Assembly: GCF_020080835.1 (NCBI RefSeq)
Contig: NC_058161.1
Coordinates: forward strand, 9,675,297 to 9,739,296
Length of the DNA stretch: 64,000 bases
Direction: 5' to 3'
Source: Cotesia glomerata
Lineage: Eukaryota > Arthropoda > Insecta > Hymenoptera > Braconidae
A program made the position numbers and the translations under genes. Of the stretch, positions 1 to 12,449 are shown piece by piece. The notes below the pieces were generated by a model. That model was given only the letters and a program-made list of their open reading frames with translations. It was not told the origin of the DNA and did not search any database. The number at the start of each line of letters is the position of its first letter. The first letter of the stretch is position 1.

Positions 1-71
1 AGTCGTTTAATAAAATTAGTAGGGAAATAAATCATGGGGTAAATGAGCTTGGCACACGACTTTTCGCTGAC

Positions 72-3000
72 CTGCTGAGCACCTTGAAAAGCGTGGTAGT
101 AACAAGACACGTAGGTCATGATGGCTCTTTCGTCCGGTTTAGGAGTGTTGATTAAATCTATCGACCGTAATAAATTAAAATTGATCCTCGAATATATATA
201 TATATATATTAGGGTGTGCCAAAATGTAACTTCCGTGGAGAACCTTTTAAAATTGGAATTTTGAGTTCCATTTTTAACAGCAGCTGTGTTTGGGCATTTC
301 CTGAGATATTTCTAGGTGAGAGGATTCATTTGATTAGTTATAGGGTTTTTAACAGGAGATTTAATTGGGCACTTCCGGCCAAATTTTGAATTTTCACCAG
401 AAATGTCCAAACTAAGCTTCTGTTAAAAAATTCTATGAAAATCAAATACATTGTCTCACTCCAAAATATCTCAGGAAATGCCCAAACGCAGCCCCTGTTA
501 AAAGCGGAACTCAAAATTCCAATTTTAAAAGGTTCTCCACGGAAGTTACATTTTGGCACACCCTAATATATATATTAGGGTGTTTCAATTTTAGGCTTTT
601 TTTTTTCAACGAAAAAACAGGCTGAAAACTTGCATGAAGGTGAGAACAGAAGCCTGTTCAAAGCGGAGCTCTTAATATTAATATTTAGAGGTGTCTGTCC
701 CTAATTTTTCATTTCCCATTTAAATAACATAGGAAAAAAAATTCTTTTTTTTGTTTATTTTTCTAGCTCGGCATACGCACCTCATATAAATAAGTCCATA
801 TCATATTCTTGTAGAGAATTCAACGCTCTACAAAAAAGGTCTCTTACACTTTTATCATAGACAGCCGTTCTAAAGTTATTCAGACGTAAACTTCTAAATA
901 TATAAAATTTTGATTATTCAAGTATTAAACTGATACAAATTAATTTATTACTGTCTTAAAAATTATTTTTATATTTAAAATTGGTTCTGATGCGCTAACA
1001 TTTTCATAAGGCTAAAAAAAAAATTACTCATGTATCAAATTTTTTTCTTCTTTATTTCATTTACTGTAAGAAAATCATTTACTGTAACAAAAGTCTGATA
1101 AAAGTTTCAAAGAACACTATTTTTTGAACTTTCGAAGTGCAATAACTCTTGAATGAATTAACGAATAATTGAAACTTTTATCAGACTTTTGACTTGAAGA
1201 GCTCTAAAACCTCATAAGTGCAATTTTAAGCGTTTAGATATGGAATTAGCGGAAGTTGCAGGGATGGCCTTTAAGGTCAACCGTTTACCAGATTTTTTTG
1301 TGATAAATCAGCGTTATGAGACGTGCACTTTTCTGATTTTCTAAACTTATCTTTTCTCTCCGTGTAGAGTAATAAATTGATAATTCCGTGAAACTTTTTA
1401 AAAATTTAATTCATTCTACTCGGGTCATGATTTTCTTACAGTAAATGAAATAAAGAAGAAAAAAATTTGATATATGAGTAATTTTTTTTTTAGCCTTATG
1501 AAAATGTTAGCGCATCAGAACCAATTTTAAATATAAAAATAATTTTTAAGACAGTAATAAATTAATTTGAATCAGTTTAATACTTGAATAATCAAAATTT
1601 TATATATTTAGAAGTTTACGTCTGAATAACTTTATAACGGCTGTCTTTATGATAAAAGTGTAAGAAACCTTTTTTGTAGAGCGTTGAATTCTCTACAAGA
1701 ATATGATATGGACTTATTTATATGAGGTGCGTATGCCGAGCTAGAAAAATAAACAAAAAAAAGAATTTTTTTTCCTATGTTATTTAAATGGGAAATGAAA
1801 AATTAGGGACAGACACCTCTAAATATTAATATTAAGAACTCCGCTTTGAACAGGCTTCTGTTCTCACCTTCATGCAAGTTTTCAGCCTGTTTTTTCGTTG
1901 AAAAAAAAAAAGTTGCCTAAAATTGAAACACCCTAATATATATATATGATAACAAATGGATAAATAGGATAAAATGGATTTTTAAAAATAAAATAACAAA
2001 AATAAATTCATATCTTACCATCTGGATCCAACATGCGTGGAATATCAAGATACTTCTCAGCAACATCGAACGCTGTATTGAGATTCTCTAATGGATTATC
2101 TTTACTCAAACGATTATAATCAATAAGATCTGGACGATGACGATGAATAAGAGCGCAAAAAGCGAGACCATCTTTGAAGGATAAATGGAAGTTTTGAACA
2201 TTAACGTTTTTGTAAGGCGCTGTTTTTCGCTGACACCATAATAGTAGACCTTCCTTTGCGGTCATTTCTTCCACAGAAATATCCTGAATAGCAAAGCGAA
2301 GAATTATTGTCCAAATCATACCCAAAGTCATCTTTAAATTTCCATCGACGATTTCTGTAATATATTGTAATTTGTAATAGAAGTATCGTTAATCAAAATA
2401 TAATTAATTTTAATTAACAAAATTTACCTTCTGCTCCAATGGAAACTAACTTAACGCCTTTACTAGCAATATAGTCTAAGGCTTTATTTACGTTGGCTAT
2501 TTTATGGAAGCGCATTTTTCCACGATCAGGTCTCGGTAATGTCTCACCCGAAATTACTTCTAATAACAACATAAGTTTTAATCCATTCCTGAAATCGTCT
2601 TCGATTGAATCTATCGAAGTACCAGCTTTTCGAAGATGCGAATTGCACCATGCTGTGAATGTCTGCCAATCAAAAAAAGAGAAACAATTAATAAATATTA
2701 CTTTATAATTCAAAGTATAAAATAATTTTTAAATAAAACAAATTTTTTTTTTTTAATTTATGATCATAATTGTTATGTTTATAAGCTAATTTTATTCCAT
2801 ACTTATCGGAATTTTTAAATAAGTTAAAGCATTTGATTTGTATTTTTTCAAGAAATAATCATCAACTTTTTGAAGTTTTGGATTAGTTGACAAATATAAT
2901 TTTCTGTACCTTTAATAATCAGAAGAATTTCATAAAGTATAAGAATCTAGTAAAACATTCTAGTAAACATTATTTACATCTATACATATCAAATTATCTA

Positions 3001-6000
3001 TAAAATAAATATTACAATAAAAACTATTATCTTAAGTCACAAAATATTTAAGATAAGAATGATAATTAAAATCTTTAAACTCTAAATGTCACTCTTGAAT
3101 GTATATTTTAGTAACGACCCCGATAAATCTCTTATTTTATAAGCATACATATACATTCATATATTTATATATAATGCCCTAATTTAAAAAAAAAAAAAAA
3201 TAGTGGAACACTTGAAATTCAAATATTTTACTAAATTCTAAATTACAATACACATCAAAATTCTTTTTATTCCATGATATAAGAAAATTTATTATTTGAC
3301 ATTTTTTAATTACTTTCATTTCAATAATATAAAAACTCCCTTTACTATTAAATTTATCAATGATAAAAAAAACCATAATCATGTATTTATATTAGATACA
3401 CATAATTAGATAGATATAATAGATAGATATAATATACATGTATTTATATTAGATAATTATATTAAATAGATATAATAGAGCAAAAAAATATGTTAAAAAA
3501 ACAAAAAAAAAGTTTTTTCTAATATTATACAAAAACTTAAAAAAATTACGGTTATAATTAATGCGACAAGTGAATATTGCTTGAAATTTAATACTGAGTA
3601 GTTTTAACTTGCCCCGCGCGAACCTAATTTGGACATGAGCCCACCCTTACCTCAGCCCGCGGACTTTAAGTTCTATTTGTAAAACATCAGAATCTAAGTC
3701 TCATCCTCCCGCGCGCGTCGCTCTACTCGCAGTATTTTATGCTTTATTTTGTAGCTTTCTGTTTTAATATTTCATTTCGATTTGTTTTCTTTGTATTCTA
3801 TAATTATAATTCCACTTTTATTCGATATAAAGTTACTTTTTAAATGGATTCAATCAACTTTTAACTCATTTATTTATTAAATTATAGTTTAAGATTTAAT
3901 GAGCTTATACCGTCGATATTACTTTTTGTTGCAAAGTTTTAATCTCATTAGTATTTTTCTTATTTTACAAAGTTGAATATTTTTATAATTTTTTTTTTAC
4001 ATATTCGTTATAAATTCTATCGATAACAATTAATAAAAAAAATATTTTCTAATTTAATTAATTTGAGATATAAATTCATATATATTGTTTATTATTTTGA
4101 TAAAAAAATTGTGTTTTAACTTATTCAATTAATACAACCAAGCTTTATCATAAGTTAGCTTTAGTTATATTTCAACTTTCTCAATACTTTTTTTTTTTTT
4201 AATAATTTTTCAATCCTTTATATCATATCCTGTTTTTTCAACGTCCTTCTTTTTTATCGCAATAACTTCCAGAACTCGATGACGAGTACTAGAATGTAAA
4301 AGTTTGAGTCAATAAACAATAAAGACAACGGATGTGAATAACACTCGTATTATAAATTTAATCTATTAGTCATTTTCCAACTATTTTTTTCCTTTTTATT
4401 TATAGTAATATTTTATGTACATAATATGTAATATTTAAAATATTTTTGTAAAACACATAATTGTGATACAAATAAAGCTCTTAACTAACTAACTTATAGT
4501 AATATTTTACTAAAATAATTCATTCTGAATGCCAAATGGCTAATGATATAACTATTATGCATCAGAATGTTCAATATACAAATCATATAATTCTGGGACG
4601 TTTTATGCATTTATTTACGCAAGTCTTGATCCCCAGATTGAGTGAGTAAGTGAGAGAGATCTGGGGATATATTTTTGTAAGACATCAGGCATTACTTTTA
4701 GACGAGCCGTTGGTGACGCGATTGCTACTTTACAACTACCGTAATGACTGCTTAGTAGAAGTACCTAATAAATTTTAAGTTTTATGTTATAAAAATTATT
4801 TACAGTTGAAAGTTTCTAATTATTATCTGTATTATACCTTAGAAACAAAATATGATTTGATAAGTTTTAATAGTAACCGATCCTATGAGTCAATTCAAAT
4901 AACAATTAACTGATTAATTAGAATGGTATTTATAAGAGATAAACATTCTTCTTCGTCATCTTTATCTCAATTCAATCGTCACTGCATCATTGTAGAACAC
5001 TAAAGAGTGGGTCACCCGATTCCAATCCAAGTTGGCGCGTGGCCTAAACACGCTCCCACCAAAGGTTAACGATCCTCATCTCATGATATTGTAATTCACT
5101 GGATAAGTTTGTTCGTATAATTAAAGTTATTCGTGAAATTAAAAAGATTTAAGATTGTTAAATTGCTTTACCTGACCTTGAAATAGTTTATTAAATTTTT
5201 AATTTTATAATATGTAAGAATCTTATAATTTAAGCAGCTAATTCTCAGTAAACAGCTAATGGGTCCTCGACCTCGCAAGTATTTATAGGCCGATACGTTC
5301 GTCTCGTATACTGAATTTATTTATAACTATTTTTCTTCATCTTTATTACTCGTGTCTAAAGAAAATATCATCATAAATTTTACAAAATCTCGAAAAAAAT
5401 TTTTTTACGGATTCATTTATTTAATAGTTTCAATTTCTGAATAAAAACTTGATTATTTTCAATACTAACATTGATTTTTAAAACATTAATTAAATAAATC
5501 AATTATATTTTTATAATTTATTTTAGAATTGTAAGAAGACTAGAGTAAATTTAGAAATAAAATCTCAATGTTAAAGTCCGCAACCTCGACAATTCCGACT
5601 CAGCGTACAATTATTTTTGTCGTAAAGTCCAAAAATACGTTTTACGAAGGGCTAAATCCGTTTTATCATTATTATTAAATATTTAAATAGCTCTGTTTTA
5701 TTTTAACTGTGAAATATAATCTAACTTCTTTATAACTGTATTCCAATTGGACTTTCAAATTTAAATACTTCCTTGTATGTAAGATTCCCTCATTAAATTT
5801 TCGTCTAGTCGGTTGTTCTTGACCTGGAATGCAGACTCAACAATTTTACATATGCTTGAAAATAATATTTGAGACTGCGAAATGACTACGTGGCTATTAT
5901 CGCTGTGCCAAAGTCACTATCTTATCTTTAATTACCAAATAATTTTACCTATAAATTGTAATCTAAGTATAGAAAATTACACCTTGTTTCTTGTACCTGT

Positions 6001-6284
6001 AAAATTTAGTGAAACCATAAATACACTCAAATTCACGGTCACTAAAAGTACACAAATATTTTTATTTTAAAAACAAATACTTTAACAATTAAATAATATA
6101 ATGTATAGCATAGTTTTAAATAATAAAGTAAATAAAGTTAATATTATCTAACTTAAATAATATTCGCAAAACTTTCACTCACTTTTTTCTGTTGTTTTTC
6201 CCAAGCAGGATCAAGTAATCCTTCTCGTTCCCACTCTTCCTCGGGCTCCATGTATCCATCACCATACGCTTCCATATCGTTCAT
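72..6284 (-). CDS. Actn: alpha-actinin, N-terminal part (runs off the left edge)
   Basis: Cross-links F-actin at muscle Z-discs and in cortical actin. Four coding exons are readable: 6183-6284 (34 aa, acidic N-terminus with EEEWEREGLLDPAWEKQQKK), 2428-2662, 2019-2354 and 72-157. Reading frame is continuous across all GT-AG junctions. Exons 2-4 encode the tandem calponin-homology actin-binding domain: TFTAWCNSHLRKAG opens CH1, MTLGMIWTIILRFAIQD ends CH1, and GLLLWCQRKTAPYKNV to the TYVSCYYHAF segment is CH2. This matches insect alpha-actinin almost residue for residue from memory. The last readable codons (FQGAQQ) abut a GTCAGC donor at 71. Spectrin repeats and EF hands must lie left of the window. 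Intron 1 (2663-6182) is 3.5 kb; intron 3 (158-2018) hosts two inverted-repeat elements. A non-coding 5' exon ending near 7086 at a GTTAGT donor is possible but unproven. Confidence 0.95.
209..567. mobile_element. Inverted-repeat MITE inside alpha-actinin intron 3
   Basis: The terminal sequence TTAGGGTGTGCCAAAATG at the left end recurs inverted at the right end (CATTTTGGCACACCCTAA). Long arms pair across most of the ~360 bp, for example GGAGAACCTTTTAAAATTGG against its inverted copy near 520-545. It sits in an (AT)n tract on both sides, which fits TA target preference. It has no coding capacity. It shares the terminal octamer TTAGGGTG with the larger neighbouring foldback, so both may be mobilised by the same transposase. 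Confidence 0.8.
575..1942. mobile_element. Foldback element with ~500-bp inverted arms
   Basis: The left arm (about 575-1076) and right arm (about 1428-1942) are near-perfect inverted copies. Landmarks: TTAGGGTGTTTCAATTTTAGG at the left edge against AATTGAAACACCCTAA at the right edge, and GCTCGGCATACGCACCTCAT (768-787) against its inverted copy near 1722-1741. The ~350-bp loop holds fragments of the repeat family found intact at 15698-16542 and 60298-61250, in both orientations. No transposase is visible. The element sits in alpha-actinin intron 3 and is flanked by (AT)n. Confidence 0.85.
2663..6182. other. Alpha-actinin intron 1 (3.5 kb)
   Basis: AT-rich intron with no supported exon. It contains a short retroposed LINE tail (4416-4494), a 10-bp-stem hairpin with a 20-nt loop (4629-4668, ATCCCCAGAT against ATCTGGGGAT), and two relatively GC-rich patches near 3610-3735 and 4980-5100 that could be enhancers or alternative first-exon sequence. 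Nothing in the sequence decides that. Confidence 0.6.
4416..4494 (+). mobile_element. 5'-truncated non-LTR retrotransposon tail with target-site duplication
   Basis: A 79-bp insert ending in a short tandem tail (TTAACTAACTAACT) is bounded by a 15-bp direct repeat, TATAGTAATATTTTA, at 4401-4415 and 4495-4509. Truncation plus a simple-repeat tail plus a long target duplication is the usual signature of target-primed reverse transcription. The parent LINE family cannot be named from so little sequence. Confidence 0.65.
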
Positions 6285-8725
6285 TTTTCCGCGTGTACTT
6301 CAGTCTTCTTCCTTTGACAAAACCAAAACTTTATGACACTTTATATTTTTATTTGTGTATTAATAAAACTAAGTTTCATTCAAAACTTAAAAAAAGGTGT
6401 AAGTCTGTCTATTTTCTAAGTTATAATATGAAATATTAAAATTAAAATAGCACGCAAATTTTTTGTTGACACCTTCGGATGCAAACTCTAAATATTGTCG
6501 GCTTCTGATATTGCACTTACAAATTAGACAATGGTATGATCGAGCGTGAGGGTGACTGATTGGTGTAGAGGGGGAGAAAAAGAAAGAAGTTTGACGTAAG
6601 GGGCGTTATTAAAGGTAGTAGTATCTATATACATATGCATGTATATAAATAAAATATTTATTATAAACGAGAGAGAGAGAGAGAAAGAAAAAGAGGAAAA
6701 GTGTCGAATAAAGAGTAAAAATTTATGATATCAAAAACTTTATGTTAGACGTACCCGCTAACTCTAGAAAAACGGTTACAGTTCGTGTCGTTCTTTCTCT
6801 CGCACTAACCCCTCTGTTACAAGACCTTTTAGACGGTTTGATCGTCGACGTACAAATCCCCACTCTGTTGAGCCACTATCGCTCAATCCCCTTCTCTTTT
6901 CTTTTATGTATTACTGACTATTTTTTATTTTTATTTTTTAAATTCATTCTGTTCTGAATTTTAAAATTATTCATATTAAATTTTTTTTTATGTAATAGGT
7001 ATTTGAAAAACTTGACATGTCAAGTTAATTATTATTTATTGGTATAAATATTTGAAATGATGTAAAAAAGCAGCAGACTAACCTCCACTTGGTTTGCTCC
7101 AGAATCCACGAGGACGATAAGCGGCGAAACAAAACAGAAGTTCGAAAATACTTAGTAGGAGTGACGTATAACTCGCAAAACCTCATTCACCCACGCACGA
7201 CAAAAATAAGGTGTATGAATTTATGCTGATCGTATTGTATAATTTTTCGGAGGGTCGAAAGAGTTGTATTGGTGACAGATCATTCGCAAACGGGTGCGTC
7301 AAGTCAACACTGTAAACATTTCTACATATATTAAATTCGTCATTGAGAAAACGATTACTGTTCCACCGTTCAGTATTATTTTGAACGTAAGAGTTTTCTC
7401 GGTCGACATTCTATTTCACCAGATGGCATCATCAGACAATGTTCTAAAATGCTATAATGCCGCAAAGTTCTATTGTCGGAATTCGGATGACATTGAAATA
7501 AGTAGAAGACACCCGACACTTTATTTTAATTGTAATTAAGTAAATTAAATCACTGCCAGGAGAAAAAATCTGAAAATTCTAGTAAAGAGTACTAAAATAT
7601 CGGCTATTTTGAGTATTTTTGTTGAATTGAATTAATTAAGTATTACTTTGTTATATTTATTGACTATGAATTTTTTGTTCGTTATTTTATATCATAATAT
7701 ATGAAATAATTCCGTATTCTTGATAAAAATTAAATTTCTATCATGCTTATGAGTAAATCTTTCATTATGAATAGGTAAAATCATGCAAGTTTTTTATTTT
7801 ATTCTGTTATTTTATTTTATTTTGTTATTTACTTCTAAAATTTTTATATTGGGGGATTCCACGCCAAATCAACCACTTTTGACCCCGACCCCTTTCGACT
7901 TTGCTGAAAGTTCTTTATCCATTTTTATCCGCATATTTTTTAGTTCTATATTTATATACGGAAGAAAATATTTAGATTTAAGTTTCTTATAATTATAACA
8001 ATGAAAATAGTAAACCCATAACGGTTTTTAGCCATGGGCATTAACAATATGGCTAAAAACTTGCTATTTTTGTTATGATTGATATGGTACCAGAGAATTC
8101 TTCATACAGCAAATCTCAAATACCAGTAATTTTTTAATTATATTACACATCATTAAAGATGATGCTTTGAATCGTACGTGCATGTACTTAAAAATTTTGA
8201 AAATTTCTTCATAAGCGATTTAAACAGTTTTTTTTTTATTGATATTCCTTCATTTACTTATAAATAATAGATGATTCTAAATTGGCTACTCTTTTTACTA
8301 ACGTTTGTATAAATTTATTGTCAATTAGCTTCAAAAAATTTCAATGAGAATTAATTATGTATTTATTCATTGGAAATTTCCAATTTAAATTCTAATTATG
8401 TAATTATGTATCTATATAATCTATTAATAAAATTTATAAGGAATTTCAATCCACTATGAAATTATTTTTAAGAAATGGTATATATATTTTTTATCACTAC
8501 AGCATTAAAATTACAAAAAAAAAAAAAAAAAAAAAATCGAATTCACTCAATTTGTTAGTTACGAGTACAAGAATGATAGTAAACTATGATATCATTATAG
8601 TAAAATTTTTATTTAGATTTGTAATGTATTAAATTTCACGGGGCGTTTATATTAGCTTTCAAAAGTAGAGTAGTGTATTAATAATTTGACCAGCAAGTCA
8701 GTCGACAGTACATATTGTTTAAACC
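6285..8725. other. Intergenic region between alpha-actinin and receptor gene 1
   Basis: No supported coding exon. It likely holds the alpha-actinin promoter and 5' UTR. It contains a (GA)n run near 6667-6690, a 12-bp-stem hairpin at 8024-8060 (GTTTTTAGCCAT against ATGGCTAAAAAC) and a poly-A tract near 8513-8537. Short open frames here have no recognisable domain. Confidence 0.6.
8631..8648 (+). promoter_or_regulatory. Shared upstream motif, receptor gene 1
   Basis: AAATTTCACGGGGCGTTT lies 78-95 bp before the start codon. Nearly the same word precedes the paralogue (10692-10709) at almost the same distance, while the surrounding sequence is unlike. An arthropod initiator-like TCAGTC lies at 8698-8703. 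A role as a common promoter element is inferred from this conservation. Confidence 0.5.
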
Positions 8726-10394
8726 ATGTATAAAATACTTATTTTAATACTATCAGTAGTTATTGAAAATGCAAAATGTTTTGAATCTACGTGTAAAGAT
8801 ATTGAAAGTAAGTCAGTGGACTTAAGATTAAGAAGACATTTGTTTTGCGATTATGATCCGACTCTACGGCCTCAAATCAGTGCACACAGCGTTTTGAATA
8901 TCGATGTTAATCTTATTCCAAAATTTATTGAATTTGTAAGTATTGTTTATATTTAACTGTAATAAAAATACTCTTTTGAAGTACCTACGACAATTTCATA
9001 CATATGTTTTAACTCTTGTACAAATTACAGGATGATGTCACAAGTAGTATTAATTTTCATTCATGGCTAATGCTAGTAAGGGATTTTCAAAGATTTTAGT
9101 CAATTAAATGAGAAGTAATAAATATGTCATTATGATAAAATTTTTTTTAGACTTGGGATGACGTTCACTTGAATTGGAATCCAGACGAGTTTGATGGTAT
9201 TACTCTTCACCATGTAAAAAGTACCGATATTTGGGTTCCTGATTTCACCGTTTTCAATTCGTTGGTTTTAATTAAATTCAGTATATAAATTATGAAAATT
9301 ATTTTTATTAATAATTTTTCTATTTATAGAGGAGATTTGGGTCTAGATCAAAGTAGTATGCCGTTGACTGACTGCATTTTGTCTCAAAACGGTACAATTC
9401 AATGTGTAGTTTCAAGAGTCTTCACATCTCATTGTCCTGCTGATTTTTCTGATTGGCCTTATGATAATCATAATTGTACTTTACACTTTGGATCTTGGTT
9501 ATACTTCACTGATGAACTTAATTATTACTTCACTAAAGATTCGGTAATGACAATAACTATTAATCAATGAATTATAAATTTATTCAATACAATAATTTTA
9601 CTTGTATTTATTAGATTGTAATGGATGAATTTGTGCGGAATAATGAGTGGGAAGTAAAATTAGGTAACATCTCTAAATCATTGGAATTATATGGGTCCAA
9701 TGTTGATTCAATGATATTTTTAAATATTGAAATTCAGAGGAATTCATCCAGAGGAATTTTAATTTATATAACACCAGCAATTATTTTAACAATTTTAACT
9801 TTGACAGCTTTATATCTTGATGTTTGTTCGATAGAACGAACTATTTTGATGAGTACCAATTTTATCAGTCATCTATTTTGTATTTTTGACTTACATTGGT
9901 ACATACCAACAAATAACGCTATTGGATCACCAAAAATAGGTGAGATTAAATTTAAAATTAGCGTTTTAATATTGTTTAATTTAATAATATATTTTTAATA
10001 CTCTTTCATATTTATTTTTATTTATGCAGTTATTTTTTATGAAGCATCCTTGATAATCACTGCATTCACATTCATTCTAACTATTTTATTGCGTAAAATT
10101 TATACAGTCACAATTCCGGCGCCCCAATTAATTTTTTGTACCGTTGAATTCATTTATAATTGTCCAATAGTTAAATATTTGAAAGCTAAAACTCCAGACA
10201 AATCAGAAGAAAATAACTTAAATGACACTGATAATCAAAATGAACAAATGAAAAATAAAAATACTTTGTGGATGGAATGCGTAAATTTAATAGAATGGCT
10301 AGCTTTGGTTTCTGTAATTATAACATATGGTATTTTATTCATCGTTCTCACTCCTGCTTCGCCACGCAATCAAATTGAACATTATATATTTTAA
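8726..10394 (+). CDS. Divergent nicotinic acetylcholine receptor-type Cys-loop subunit, copy 1
   Basis: Predicted ligand-gated ion channel subunit of 422 aa. Six exons: 8726-8935, 9031-9075, 9151-9260, 9330-9543, 9615-9939 and 10030-10394; all junctions keep frame. It has a hydrophobic signal sequence, then the N-terminal helix region RRHLFCDYDPTLRP, a loop D-like LNWNPDEFDG, loop A DIWVPDF, a Cys-loop with exactly 13 residues between cysteines (CPADFSDWPYDNHNC) and a loop B FGSW. Loop C is short and lacks the vicinal cysteine pair, so it is a non-alpha type. Four hydrophobic segments follow; the usual GEK at the M1-M2 turn is replaced by VCSIERT, and the M3-M4 loop is short. It resembles the reduced, divergent insect subunits (as in the fly beta3 class); agonist and partners are unknown. 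Confidence 0.85.
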
Positions 10395-10780
10395 AAACAT
10401 TTTTGTAATTAAATGTATGCTTTTTGTAAATTTATTTTTGAGTATTTATTTTATAAGTTAATTTCATATAAATGTACTTCAATCATTTTATCTGTAATAA
10501 CTGATGTTCTAGAATGATTTATAAATAAAATTAATTAATAACAATATAAATTTTATTATTCAATATTATTTAAATAATCTCAAATAATAAATGTAAAAAA
10601 TGAATTATTTAATTATAAGAAAATTTATTGTGTGAGCTATGTATCAATTGTAGGCGTCACAAATACACACAAAGAATATATCTACAGTTTCAAATTTCAT
10701 GGGGCGTTTGATAAAATGTTACTGATTTTACAGAAACACTTTTCTTTCTTTTAGTTCTTCGTTATTCAGTGTACATCATC
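10395..10780. other. Spacer between the two receptor genes
   Basis: 386 bp of AT-rich sequence holding the 3' end of copy 1 (AATAAA-like words near 10527) and the promoter of copy 2. No coding content was seen. Confidence 0.6.
10692..10709 (+). promoter_or_regulatory. Shared upstream motif, receptor gene 2
   Basis: AAATTTCATGGGGCGTTT lies 72-89 bp before the ATG at 10781. It differs by one base from the word upstream of copy 1. An initiator-like TTCAGTG lies at 10766-10772. Confidence 0.5.
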
Positions 10781-12449
10781 ATGTCATTAGTTCAATATAT
10801 TTTCATTTTGACATTTTTTAACCATTTTTTGATGCATGTAATTAATGGTCAATCATGGTCAAAATCTTGCAATTTAGTTGAAGAAAAGTCACCATATTTA
10901 CGTCTCAAAAGACATCTTTTATGTGATTATGATCCAAGTGTTCGTCCAACCATTAATTTCCGCAATAGAACAGATCTATCAATAGTAGTTGTTCCAAAAC
11001 TTATGGACTTTGTGAGTACTATTTTTTTTTCACTTTAAGTCCTTATTGATTTTCAATGATGTCCTTCTTGATTTAACTAATATATTATGATTTTAGAATG
11101 AATTTACAAATGTTATGAAGCTGCATACTTGGATGTACATTGTAAGGGCTTTCTGGAGTACAATTAGTATTATACTGAAACCGATAAAACATTTATTCTA
11201 TGATTAATAATCAATTCAATTTATTTATAACAGGCATGGAAAGATCCTCATTTGCAGTGGAAGCCTGAGGAATTTGACGGAGTTGATTCTCTCTATGTTA
11301 TGAGTCATGAAATTTGGACACCTGACATTACTATTGTCAATGCGTGAGTTAATTAGTTTTTTAAATTAAAAAAAAATTATTTTAATTCAGCAGTTACTAA
11401 TATTCCTGAATTATCATTAAACTAGAGGATTTGGCGAGCAAGAAATTGGTATTCCCCTTACGAGTTGCATTCTTTCGAAAGATGGAAGAGTGGCTTGTGT
11501 TCCAATAGTTTGCTATTCAACGAGGTGTCATAGAGATCATACATATTGGCCGTTTGATCAACAACATTGTAGTTTTGAGTATGCTTCATGGTCTTACAAT
11601 ACTGAAGAAATATATTTAAGTAAAGATAGTTTTCGACTGCAAATGATTCATTTTGTACCTAATGCAGAATGGAAAATCAATAATTTCAAAGTTGAACCAG
11701 TACAAAAAAAATCTAAATACACGTCGCAATTATATTTGGCCGCTGTTTCTATAAATTTTAATGTAGAACGTGTAAATAGTATGTTAAGACGAATGTTTAT
11801 TACACCAATAATAGGTAAGCTTGAGTTAAGAAAATATTGAGAGCAAAACAAAATTCTGGAAATTCTTATTTTACTTCCAGTGGTTATGATGATGACATTA
11901 GCAACTATGTGGTTTGACTCAGCATCAAAAGAACGACTCATAATTGCGTGTATTAATTTTATAATACATTTTTTATGTCTGTCACATCTTCATTGGAGAT
12001 TGTCCGCTGCAGTCATCCCTAATATCCGTAATTTTATTTTTAATGAATTAATTTATTTCAAAGTTAACTGGATTTTAAAATACATATATTTACTCTTTTC
12101 AGTAATTTTTTATCACAGTTCAATGATATTGGCGACGAGTGCCCTAATTTTGACGTGTATATTTAGGAAATTGGTCATTTTAAAAACGTCACCACCAACG
12201 TGGGTTTCTTCTACGATTTTGACAGTTTTAGTAAATAAATATGGTCAGGTATTACTATCACTTATATTCGATTTGAAAGCATCAGCGAAAATTTTAGAAG
12301 ACGGTGATGATAGTAATGATCTTATTAATTCCGAGTTTTCAAAAACAACCACCTGGAATGATGTCATTGTTCTTTTAAACTGGATTATATTAATCTGTTT
12401 TGTCTTTATTTATATTATTATGTGTGTAGTATTTATTCATATTCCATAG
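10781..12449 (+). CDS. Divergent nicotinic acetylcholine receptor-type Cys-loop subunit, copy 2
   Basis: Tandem paralogue of the preceding gene, also 422 aa. Exons: 10781-11011, 11097-11141, 11234-11343, 11426-11814, 11881-12027 and 12103-12449. The start is the ATG at 10781; in-frame codons just upstream are not ATG. Exons 2 and 3 have the same lengths as in copy 1 (45 and 110 nt), but copy 1's exon 4/5 intron is missing here, while the junction before M3 is kept. The Cys-loop is CHRDHTYWPFDQQHC with 13 intervening residues; loop A is EIWTPD and loop B YASW. No YxCC is present, so it is also non-alpha. The M2 region is strongly hydrophobic but lacks the canonical GEK filter sequence. It may assemble with copy 1 or with conventional subunits; neither is shown by sequence. 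Confidence 0.85.

Noticed and set aside
6742..6957. 71-residue open frame upstream of alpha-actinin
   Set aside because: No domain, no splice partner, and low-complexity hydrophobic end; likely chance in the promoter/5' UTR region.
7294..7539. 81-residue open frame in the alpha-actinin/receptor spacer
   Set aside because: It opens without an in-frame ATG at its left end, and no family resemblance or splice context was found.
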